Shown here piece after piece: positions 8,949 to 16,326 of a stretch of 64,000 bases of DNA. Location of the stretch: contig NZ_JAJHNP010000001.1 of the NCBI RefSeq assembly GCF_020819595.1, positions 62,001-126,000 on the forward strand, written 5' to 3'. How positions within the stretch are numbered: the first letter of the stretch is position 1; the number at the start of each line of letters is the position of its first letter. Origin of the DNA: Streptomyces barringtoniae (lineage in GTDB: Bacteria > Actinomycetota > Actinomycetes > Streptomycetales > Streptomycetaceae). The notes under the pieces were generated by a model that saw only the letters and a program-made list of their open reading frames with translations, ran no database searches and was not told the DNA's origin. Made by a program: the position numbers and the translations under genes.

Positions 8949-9815
8949 TCAGCTTTCGTGATCGGCGCAGGCCAGGAGCAGTTCCGCCAGGTGCGGGGAG
9001 GGGGCGTCGGAGGGCACGGCGAGACCGGTTTCCAGAGCCAGTCCGGGTGATCGGAAGGGGACGTACGCCACCCGGGGCGTGGCCAGCACGCGCGCGTGGG
9101 AGGCGAAGACGACCGTCCACAGGGGGCGGGACCCGATGGTGGCGAGGGTGTCCTGCAGGGTGCCGCCGGCCCTTCCGGGCACCGGCTCGAACCCGGCCGC
9201 GTGGCAGGCGCCGAGGACCAGATCCACCAGGGCGGGGTTGGCGCTGCGCGGGGCGAGGGCGAGGGGCAGCCCGGCGAGGTCGGCCAGGCCGATCTCGGCC
9301 TGCCGCGCGAGGGGGTGCGTGGCCGGCACGGCGGCGACCAGCGGATCCGGCCACAGGGGCACCACGCGGACGCCGGCCGGGGGCTGCGCCGAGCGCACGA
9401 ACGCGGCGTCCAGCCGGCCCGCCGCGACCCTGGCGAGCCGCTCCCCGGCCGGCAGGGAGACCAGTTCCACCGGCACCTCGGGCGCCCGCTCGGCGAACGC
9501 GGCCAGCACCCGGTCCAGATGGGCGCCGAGCCCGGTGCTGGTGCCGAGGCGCAGCCCGGCGGGCGCGGCCACCGAGGCCCGGGCCTTCTCCGCGGCCGCG
9601 AGCACCGCGCGTGCCTCGGGCAGCAGCCGCTCCCCCGCGCCGGTCAGCCGCACCCGGCGCGGCGACCGGTCGAACAGCTCGGCCCCCAGCTCCCGCTCCA
9701 GCCGCTGTATCTGCTGGCTGACCGCCGACTGCACGATGTGCAACCGCTCGGCCGCCCGCCCGAAGTGCAACTCCTCGGCGACGGCGACGAAATAGCTGAG
9801 CTGGCGGAGTTCCAT
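8949..9815 (-). CDS. LysR-family transcriptional regulator
   Basis: A 288-residue LysR-type regulator. The N-terminal winged helix-turn-helix (MELRQLSYFVAVAEELHFG, then AAERLHIVQSAVSQQIQRLE) is followed by a periplasmic-binding-protein-like effector domain from about residue 88. Length and order are typical. It is transcribed towards the tautomerase gene and could control it. No divergently transcribed target lies on its 5' side, where the stop of a co-directional gene is only 23 bases away. Confidence 0.92.
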   Translation of the reverse strand: MELRQLSYFVAVAEELHFGRAAERLHIVQSAVSQQIQRLERELGAELFDRSPRRVRLTGAGERLLPEARAVLAAAEKARASVAAPAGLRLGTSTGLGAHLDRVLAAFAERAPEVPVELVSLPAGERLARVAAGRLDAAFVRSAQPPAGVRVVPLWPDPLVAAVPATHPLARQAEIGLADLAGLPLALAPRSANPALVDLVLGACHAAGFEPVPGRAGGTLQDTLATIGSRPLWTVVFASHARVLATPRVAYVPFRSPGLALETGLAVPSDAPSPHLAELLLACADHES

Positions 9816-9838
9816 GGGCCGACTGTAGAGGCTGGGCC

Positions 9839-10948
9839 TCAGGGCCGTACGACCGTCCCGAAGCGGATGTCGTACGACGCCTCCGGGTGCAGGACGCGGA
9901 GCATCCGCTCCCCCTCCGCGGTGACCTCGTCCCGCTGGGCCCGGGTCAGCCCGGCGAAGGGCTCGATGACCAGGGCCTCGGGGTCGAGCTTCCACAGGCC
10001 GGCCAGGAAGCCGTCCACCAGCAGGGTGCGGTAGGCCTGGTTCCCCTGCCAGTGGCGGCCCCGGTGCTCGGCGGGTACGACGCGGCCGCGGTCGGCGTGG
10101 GAGAGCAGGAGGTTGTCGAACTCGGGCAGGAAGCGGGGCGGGGCCGGGGTGTCCGGGTCGGGGCGCGGGGCGTCGGGGAGGTCGAAGAGCTCGACTCCGT
10201 GCGGGTCCCGGAAGGTGAGCAGTCGGGGGCGGAGCCGTTCGAAGGCGCTCCTGAGCCGGGTGAGCCCGGCCCAGGTCTGCATGTCCTTGACGGACGCCGG
10301 GCCGAAGGCGGCGAGATAGCGCAGGACAACGGCCTCCGGCTCGGGGGCCGGACCGGCCGGGCGGCCGAGCCAGTGTTCGACGGTGGTGAGGGCGACCTGG
10401 CCGCTGCGGCCCCACAGCCCGCGCGGGGTGACCTGGACCAGGGGCAGGGTGCAGCGGGCGGCGACGGCGAGGGCCTGCGGGTCGGCGTCCGGCCACCGGG
10501 CGCTCAGCGCCTGCCGCAGCTGGGCCATGGTCCGCGGCTCGGCCTCGACCAGCTCGCGGGCGAGGCCGGCCAGGACGTCCAGGTCGACACCGGCCAGGCC
10601 GGTGCGGAACTGGCCCAGCTCGCGGTCCCGGGCCGGCTGGACGAGGGGCCGCAGGGTGAGGCAGTCCCCGGCGGTGTGGGTGTGCAGGGTGGAGCGCAGG
10701 GTGACGATCCGGGCGACCTGGCGGCCGGCCATGAGCGCGGACAGCTCCTGCGGTGCGAAGCCGTCGAGGCGGGCGGCGAGGGCGTAGTACGGCGGTTTGA
10801 CGTTCTGCGCCTGGAGACCGAGCAGATGCCCCACGGCGGCAGCCGGGGACAGCGCCGAGCGGCGCAGCAGCAGCTGGCGTTCCAGCGTGGCCCGGTTGAG
10901 GCCGCGGACATCCAGGAGGGGGGCCTTCGTCCTACTGCTCTTCGTCAT
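9839..10948 (-). CDS. AlkZ-like winged-helix DNA glycosylase family protein (HTH_42)
   Basis: A 369-residue protein of the winged-helix DNA-binding (HTH_42, PF06224) family that includes the crosslink-unhooking glycosylases AlkZ and YcaQ/AlkX. In that family a Q-x-Q or Q-x-D motif is catalytic. Here LGLQAQN places Gln46 and Gln48 in the AlkZ-type QxQ arrangement. A LRSTLHTHTAGD segment lies at about residues 85-96. The C-terminal region around LLVDGFLAGLWKLD is typical. It may repair bulky or crosslinked purine adducts, but no genotoxin biosynthetic cluster is seen nearby. The family is fairly certain; activity is inferred from the motif. Confidence 0.8.
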   Translation of the reverse strand: MTKSSRTKAPLLDVRGLNRATLERQLLLRRSALSPAAAVGHLLGLQAQNVKPPYYALAARLDGFAPQELSALMAGRQVARIVTLRSTLHTHTAGDCLTLRPLVQPARDRELGQFRTGLAGVDLDVLAGLARELVEAEPRTMAQLRQALSARWPDADPQALAVAARCTLPLVQVTPRGLWGRSGQVALTTVEHWLGRPAGPAPEPEAVVLRYLAAFGPASVKDMQTWAGLTRLRSAFERLRPRLLTFRDPHGVELFDLPDAPRPDPDTPAPPRFLPEFDNLLLSHADRGRVVPAEHRGRHWQGNQAYRTLLVDGFLAGLWKLDPEALVIEPFAGLTRAQRDEVTAEGERMLRVLHPEASYDIRFGTVVRP

Positions 10949-11083
10949 GGCGGCACGCTAACCGGCATCGCGGACACCTGCTGTCCGCGACTCTCACCCG
11001 ACCCTTCACCGCCGCGCGCGCCGCCCGCGGCACCCCGCCGATATCCTTCTCCTCCTGTCCCCCGGGTTCCCACGAGGCGGCCG

Positions 11084-12241
11084 ATGTCCGAGCGAGAGAA
11101 CGGCAGGAACGGCGGGAACGGCGGGCGCAGGTCCGTCTTTCGCCGCGCCCTCACCCAGCCCCAGTCCCCCGTCGCCGAGGCGTCCCCGGCCGCCCCCGCT
11201 CCGGCGGACGGCGCCGAGCCGGCGAGCATCGTCCAGGCGGCGCTGTACCGCGACGGCGTCCGCGTCTCCTCCCCCGCCACCCTCGCCGAGACCTTCCGCG
11301 AGCTGCGCGAGCAGTCCTCGGGGATGGCCTGGATCGGGCTGGCCAGGCCCACCGGGGCCGATCTGCACTCGCTGGCCGCCGAGTTCGGCCTGCACCCGCT
11401 CGCGGTCGAGGACGCGATGGAGGCGCACCAGCGGCCCAAGCTGGAGCGGTACGGCCAGACGCTGTTCGTCGTGCTGCGCGCCGCCCGCTATCTGGACGCG
11501 CCGGAGGAGGTCGACTTCGGCGAGCTGCACGTGTTCGTCGGCCCGGACTTCGTCATCACGCTCCGGCACGGCGCGGCCCCGGACCTGTCGGCCGTCCGCC
11601 GCCGTATGGAAGACAGTCCGGACCTGCTGAAACTCGGACCGGAAGCCGTCCTGTACGCGATCCTCGACGCCGTCGTCGACGGCTACGCGCCGGTGGTCTC
11701 AGGCGTCCAGAACGACATCGACGAGATCGAGACCGAGGTGTTCCGCGGCGATCCCGAGGTCTCCCGCCGCATCTACGAACTCTCCCGGGAAATGGTGGAG
11801 TTCCAGCGGGCCACCCGCCCTCTGGTCGGCATGCTGCACGGGCTGATGGCCGGTTTCGCCAAGTACGAGACCGACGAGGAACTCCAGCGCTACCTGCGCG
11901 ACGTCGCCGACCACGTCACCCACATCAGCGAACGCGTCGACGGCTTCCGCCAGGCCCTCTCGGAGATCCTCACGGTCAACGCCACCCTGGTCACCCAGCA
12001 GCAGAACGCGGAGATGCGGGCACTGGCGGAGGCGGGGTTCGAGCAGAACGAGGAGGTGAAGAAGATCTCGTCGTGGGCGGCCATCCTCTTCGCCCCCACC
12101 CTCGTCGGCACGATCTACGGCATGAACTTCGACCACATGCCGGAGCTGCACTGGCTGTTCGGCTACCCGTTCGCGATCGGGCTGATGGGCGTGGTGTGTC
12201 TGACGCTGTACGTGGTCTTCAAGAAGCGGGACTGGCTGTAA
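11084..12241 (+). CDS. corA: CorA-family magnesium/divalent cation transporter
   Basis: A 385-residue CorA homologue. A variable Ala/Pro-rich N-terminus precedes the soluble domain and long helices, and two C-terminal membrane helices close the protein. The selectivity motif YGMN is present (GMN at residues 346-348), followed by FDHMPEL in the outer loop and a positively charged C-terminus KKRDWL. CorA proteins are pentameric channels for Mg2+, sometimes Co2+ or Ni2+. The ATG is 14 bases after a GAGG-containing site. It stands alone between opposed genes. Confidence 0.93.
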   Translation: MSERENGRNGGNGGRRSVFRRALTQPQSPVAEASPAAPAPADGAEPASIVQAALYRDGVRVSSPATLAETFRELREQSSGMAWIGLARPTGADLHSLAAEFGLHPLAVEDAMEAHQRPKLERYGQTLFVVLRAARYLDAPEEVDFGELHVFVGPDFVITLRHGAAPDLSAVRRRMEDSPDLLKLGPEAVLYAILDAVVDGYAPVVSGVQNDIDEIETEVFRGDPEVSRRIYELSREMVEFQRATRPLVGMLHGLMAGFAKYETDEELQRYLRDVADHVTHISERVDGFRQALSEILTVNATLVTQQQNAEMRALAEAGFEQNEEVKKISSWAAILFAPTLVGTIYGMNFDHMPELHWLFGYPFAIGLMGVVCLTLYVVFKKRDWL

Positions 12242-12277
12242 GCCCCGCAACGGTGTCCGGCGGCGTCCGCGCGTCGC

Positions 12278-13582
12278 TCATGGGGCGCGGTCGCACACCG
12301 AGGGGACCCAGGTCAGGCCCTGGGTGCGGCTGAGGGTGTCCAGCGAGGTCAGCAGGGCGTTCAGATGGTCGGGGTGGGCGAGGAACTCGATCGCCGCCTC
12401 GGCGAACGCGTCGCGCACCGAGGGCGGCATGGCGTCGGAGGCGTCGAAGCAGTGCACCGCCCGGTCGTCGAGGAGGGTCGCGGCGAGAGACCGGTGCCAG
12501 GCCGCGCCGGCGTCGGAGGGCGCCGGCTGCGCCCCGGGACTGACCGAGAAACCGGATTCCTCGGCGTTCCAGGCGCGTTGGGCGCCCGCCGAGGCGAGGT
12601 GCCGGATCAGCGTCCTTGCCTCCGGGGTGTCGTGCAGCAGGGCGACCAGGTCACCGGAGACCTCCCAGGCGTCGCTCGCCCTGGCCCCGGGGATCCGCCG
12701 GGCCGAGGGCTCGTAACGGCCGTCCGCGCGTTTCCACGACTCCTGGTTGCGGATGAAGGACGCCTGGTGCTCCAGGGTGCAGCCGCGCGGGTTGCCGGTA
12801 ACCGGTTTCGACGCGTCCTGGTACGGCGTCTTCAGCGCGCGCCGGACCAGCTCGCGGTCCCCGCCGGCCCCCACCAGCCGTCCCCAGGTGGTCCAGGCCG
12901 ACCGGACCTCCTTGGACGTCCAGGGCAGTTCGCCGCGCGCCCAGCGCTGATAGGTGCCGGGGCCGTACTGCTGGAGCAGGATGTCCTCGATCCAGTCCGT
13001 GCCGGGCCAGCCGCTGGTCGCGCCGGAGCCCATGCCGACGCACCACCGGCCGGGCCTGCCCGCCGCCTCGGCGCGCTGCCGCTCGCTCGTGCCGGCCGGG
13101 TACCAGACGATGGACTTCAGGTCGGCCTTGAGCGGGAACCAGTACACGTGCCCGTCCAGCGGCGTGGTCCAGGACGCGCCGAAACCGGCCCGGGGCACAA
13201 GGTCGTCCAGCGGTTTCAGCTGTCCCTGCCGGGCGTAGTCCGCCAGCTCGCCGGGACCGGTCAGCACCACCACGTCCGGGGGCGTCCCGGCCTCCACGTC
13301 GGCGCCGAGCACCTGGCTCTCGGCGGAGCTGCCCTGGTAGTCGACGTGGATGTGGTACTTCCGCTCGAAGGGCTCGATGACCGACTCCCGGAAGTTCCGC
13401 TCGTCGGTGCCGGTCCAGTTGGCGAGCAGCGTGACGGTCGGCTCCTGGCCGAGGGCGCGTACGGCGAACACCACGGCCGCAGCCAGCAGGACCAGGCAGC
13501 TCGCCACCACGGTCAGGGTGCGGACGCGGCGGGCACGAGGGGCGGCGGCCGGCGTCGCGGGGCCGCCCTGCGGGGCGCTCAC
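12278..13582 (-). CDS. Membrane-anchored extracellular solute-binding protein (GlnH-like position in PknG locus)
   Basis: A 434-residue protein with one N-terminal membrane anchor (about residues 22-43) and a large outer domain of solute-binding fold. It starts TVTLLANWTGTDERNFRESVIEPFE-like, as in family 1 binding proteins, and includes PPDVVVLTGPGELADYA. No convincing lipobox sits at the right place, so it is probably tethered by an uncleaved helix. The GTG start overlaps the upstream stop in GTGA. There are no permease or ATPase genes beside it, so import is unlikely. In mycobacteria the binding lipoprotein GlnH signals through GlnX to PknG; position and co-translation suggest the same role, with an unknown and perhaps non-amino-acid ligand. 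Confidence 0.8.
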   Translation of the reverse strand: MSAPQGGPATPAAAPRARRVRTLTVVASCLVLLAAAVVFAVRALGQEPTVTLLANWTGTDERNFRESVIEPFERKYHIHVDYQGSSAESQVLGADVEAGTPPDVVVLTGPGELADYARQGQLKPLDDLVPRAGFGASWTTPLDGHVYWFPLKADLKSIVWYPAGTSERQRAEAAGRPGRWCVGMGSGATSGWPGTDWIEDILLQQYGPGTYQRWARGELPWTSKEVRSAWTTWGRLVGAGGDRELVRRALKTPYQDASKPVTGNPRGCTLEHQASFIRNQESWKRADGRYEPSARRIPGARASDAWEVSGDLVALLHDTPEARTLIRHLASAGAQRAWNAEESGFSVSPGAQPAPSDAGAAWHRSLAATLLDDRAVHCFDASDAMPPSVRDAFAEAAIEFLAHPDHLNALLTSLDTLSRTQGLTWVPSVCDRAP

Positions 13583-14766
13583 CGGGTCCTGAACCGGTAG
13601 TCGTCGATGTGCTGCCGCAGTCCCGTCTCGGCGAGGGCCATGAGCAGGATGCCTCCTATCAGGATCCACACCGCGGCCGAAGCGCGGAAACCGGTGTGCG
13701 CCAGGTACGACGCGGTGTGCTGTCCGGCGTCGGTGATGAGCCGCCCGGTCAGCGGGCGGTCGAGCAACGCGCGGGTGTCCGCCATCCCCTGGTGCGTCCA
13801 CACCGTGAACAGCAGCGTGGCGGCGAGCCCGGCCGCCAGCAGGGCGCCCGCCGCGAGGAGGCCGCGGTTGTACCGGCGACGGAAACGCCGGCGCAGGAAC
13901 AACTGGGTCTCCAGCAGGGCGGCGCCGAGGGCGAGGGCCAGCAGCAGGGTCGTGGTCCAGCCGAGCCACAGCAGCGGGCCGAACGAGGTCTGCCGGTGCA
14001 CCGCGGCGCGCTGCTGCCCCTGCAGTGCCTTCAGCCGGGCCTGGATCCCGGAGCCTTCGTCGGTCAGGACGCTGGTGGCGTAGCTGAGGTATGCCTCGCG
14101 CAACACGCTGTCGGCGGGCTGGAGTTGGGCCTGCTGGACCTTGACGGCGTACACGGTGATCAGTCCGGCGACCGTCTGCAGGGCCTGCCGGCCCGCCGGC
14201 CCGCCGACGTCGTCCCCGGCGGCGGCCGCGAGGCTCTGCGCGGCGACCGAGATCTGCTTCTGGAAGTCGCTGGTCGGTGCCGTCGCGCCGGCGTCCCGCT
14301 GGGCCTGGCCGAGGGCGTACAGCGCGGTGTCCAGCGACAGCACGGCCGGAGCGCTGGAGGTGCGCAACGGGTTCGCGTCACCGTGCACGCCCTCGTAGGA
14401 CAGGAACAGCGACAGCGTCAGCAGCGCGGACAGGGCCAGCAGGAGGCGGTGGCGCACGGCGAGGTCGTGGGCGGTGGTACTGCCGCCGTCCGGTGCGCGC
14501 CGGTCGGGAGGCAGCAGCCGGTGCAGGAGGTGGGCCGGTCTTCCGGCGGGGGTGCGGCGGCCGGCGGGAGCGGGTCGGCCGCCGGGGGCAGCGGGGCCGG
14601 CGGGGGCGTCGGGGGACGTACCGCGGGAGGGTACGCCGGGCCGGTTTCCGCCGGCCCGGCCACGGAACGCGTCGGAAGACTGACGCAGGTCGCCGCCCCG
14701 GCCGCCCGCACGAGCCTCCTGGCCCGGGTCGCCGCCGGGAGGCGTCGCGCGCGTGCCGGGGGTCAT
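13579..14766 (-). CDS. Four-helix membrane protein, GlnX-like
   Basis: A 395-residue protein with a disordered Pro/Gly-rich cytoplasmic N-terminus (residues 1-100). Its membrane helices are near 107-124, 265-288, 301-324 and 363-381. About 140 residues lie outside between helices 1 and 2, predicted helical, as in sensor-type extracytoplasmic domains. A second short outer loop lies between helices 3 and 4. This topology and the position between a binding protein and a PknG-type kinase match mycobacterial GlnX, which relays ligand binding by GlnH to PknG. The homology is argued from context and topology, not recognised residue by residue. ATGA and GTGA overlaps join it to both neighbours. Confidence 0.7.
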   Translation of the reverse strand: MTPGTRATPPGGDPGQEARAGGRGGDLRQSSDAFRGRAGGNRPGVPSRGTSPDAPAGPAAPGGRPAPAGRRTPAGRPAHLLHRLLPPDRRAPDGGSTTAHDLAVRHRLLLALSALLTLSLFLSYEGVHGDANPLRTSSAPAVLSLDTALYALGQAQRDAGATAPTSDFQKQISVAAQSLAAAAGDDVGGPAGRQALQTVAGLITVYAVKVQQAQLQPADSVLREAYLSYATSVLTDEGSGIQARLKALQGQQRAAVHRQTSFGPLLWLGWTTTLLLALALGAALLETQLFLRRRFRRRYNRGLLAAGALLAAGLAATLLFTVWTHQGMADTRALLDRPLTGRLITDAGQHTASYLAHTGFRASAAVWILIGGILLMALAETGLRQHIDDYRFRTR

Positions 14767-16265
14767 GAGGCCGGCTCCCTCAGCCGGCGTCCGCAGTCGC
14801 CACCGCAGTAGACGGAGTCGGCCGGGCCGAGCCACTTGCAGTGCGGGCACTCGATCAGGGCGTCGGGGGGCGTGGCGGTGCCGGGCGGGGGCGCGGACGG
14901 TGGTCCGGGGGCGGGCGGCTGCGGCGGGGTCGTCATGGCGCTGGACAGGATCAGGTGCTGCCAGTCGACGTCCTTCAGGCCGGCGCGGACCCGGCCGGTG
15001 CCCGGTTCCTCGATCCGCCGCAGCGCGCCGCCGAGCTGGGCGTCGCCCAGCTCGGCGGCGAGGGCCAGGGCGCGCGCCAGGTGGCGGTCGGCGGCGGCCC
15101 GGCCGCCGGTGCCGCGCAGCCAGGCCTGGTAGGCGCCCGCGACGGCGGCGCTCACCTGCTGGTACAGCTCGTACCGGCGGACCCCGGGATGCTGCCGGGA
15201 GGCGTCGAGCGGGTTGTCGGTCCAGCGGACCAGGACGGGCTGGGGCACGGGCAGCCGTACCGGGCGTCCGAAGTCGGGTACGGCGACCTCCACGGCGGCG
15301 AGCTGGAGGTCCTCGCCGGTCTCGTGGCCGGCCGGGTCGGCGGTGAGGACGACCTGGTAGTGCCGTATCTCGTCGCCCCAGGCGCGGGTGACGTACTCGG
15401 TGCCACGTCCGCCGGAGCCGGCCGGCACGGCGGACAGTTCCTGCTCGCCCGGGACGACCTGCTTGACCCGGCGGATCACCGTGCCGGGGGTGGGGGTGAT
15501 CCTGATCCGCAGCTCGGGGATCGCGGTGCCGAGCAGACCGGTCACCAACTCCTCGTAGGCGGCGGCCAGTTCGGCCTCCTCACGGACCGCTCCGGCGCGG
15601 CCGTGCAGCCGCCGGGTGATGCGCAGCAGCTGCTCGGCGTCCCAGTCGTCGCCGATGCCCCAGGCGTCGCAGACGAACCGGCCCTCGCAGGCGTCCAGCG
15701 CGTTGTCCAGCGACATGGCGGCCCGGTGGTCGTGCTCGTTGCGCCCGTCGGTGAGGAGGAGGACGTGCTTGACGGGGGCGGGCTGCTCCTTCAGCAGCCG
15801 CCGGGCGAGGTCGAGCCAGGTGCCGAGGGCGGTGCCGCCGTCCGCGTCCAGGATTCGTACGGACCGCTCGGCGGCCTTCCGCTCGGCGGGGTCGGCGACG
15901 GCCATCGGGGCGCGGCCGGGGCCGGGATGGACCACGGTGGCGTCGAACCGCCCGGAGAGCACGGCGAACGCGGTGCCGTCGGGCAGCAGCCGGACCGCCG
16001 CGGCGGTGGCGTCCTTCGCCGCGTGCAGCTTGGCGGCGGGGTGGAGCATGGAGCGGGAGGTGTCGACGATCAGCACCTCGGCGAGTGCGGGGCCCGCCCC
16101 CTGGGCGGGTGCGGGGCCGGAGCCGGGGCCGCCGTGGCCGCGGACGCCGATCTCCAGGATGGCGTGCATCTCCCGGTCGGCGGGCTGCCCGGGCGCGGGC
16201 ACGGCGGGCAGTTCCTTCTGCTGGCCGACCGCGAGGGTCACCTCGATCTCCTCGGCCACGGTCAT
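14763..16265 (-). CDS. von Willebrand factor A domain protein with C-terminal zinc ribbon
   Basis: A 500-residue cytoplasmic protein. The vWA domain carries an intact metal-ion-dependent adhesion motif: DTSRS at residues 68-72, then GGTALG and TDGRNEHD further on, so it should bind Mg2+ and a partner protein. A beta-rich region and a helical region follow. The last 30 residues form a zinc ribbon with cysteines at about 473, 476, 487 and 491. The PknG-like kinase encoded upstream also carries zinc ribbons, suggesting shared recruitment. The ATG follows no perfect Shine-Dalgarno. Its stop overlaps the next gene's start. Confidence 0.85.
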   Translation of the reverse strand: MTVAEEIEVTLAVGQQKELPAVPAPGQPADREMHAILEIGVRGHGGPGSGPAPAQGAGPALAEVLIVDTSRSMLHPAAKLHAAKDATAAAVRLLPDGTAFAVLSGRFDATVVHPGPGRAPMAVADPAERKAAERSVRILDADGGTALGTWLDLARRLLKEQPAPVKHVLLLTDGRNEHDHRAAMSLDNALDACEGRFVCDAWGIGDDWDAEQLLRITRRLHGRAGAVREEAELAAAYEELVTGLLGTAIPELRIRITPTPGTVIRRVKQVVPGEQELSAVPAGSGGRGTEYVTRAWGDEIRHYQVVLTADPAGHETGEDLQLAAVEVAVPDFGRPVRLPVPQPVLVRWTDNPLDASRQHPGVRRYELYQQVSAAVAGAYQAWLRGTGGRAAADRHLARALALAAELGDAQLGGALRRIEEPGTGRVRAGLKDVDWQHLILSSAMTTPPQPPAPGPPSAPPPGTATPPDALIECPHCKWLGPADSVYCGGDCGRRLREPAS

Positions 16266-16287
16266 CGTGTGTCCCCCAGGTGGTCAC

Positions 16288-16326
16288 GGGCGTACTCGGG
16301 CGTACTTGGGCGTGCTCGGGCGTCAG
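16288..16326. repeat. Four tandem copies of a 10-bp unit (GGGCGTACTC-type)
   Basis: Units begin at 16288, 16298, 16308 and 16318, the last one partial and running into the kinase stop codon. This is the only non-overlapping junction in the five-gene operon (57 bases). Confidence 0.75.

Noticed and set aside
12278..13582. The binding protein as part of an ABC importer
   Set aside because: No permease or ATPase is adjacent, it is translationally coupled to a non-permease membrane protein, and it has an uncleaved anchor.
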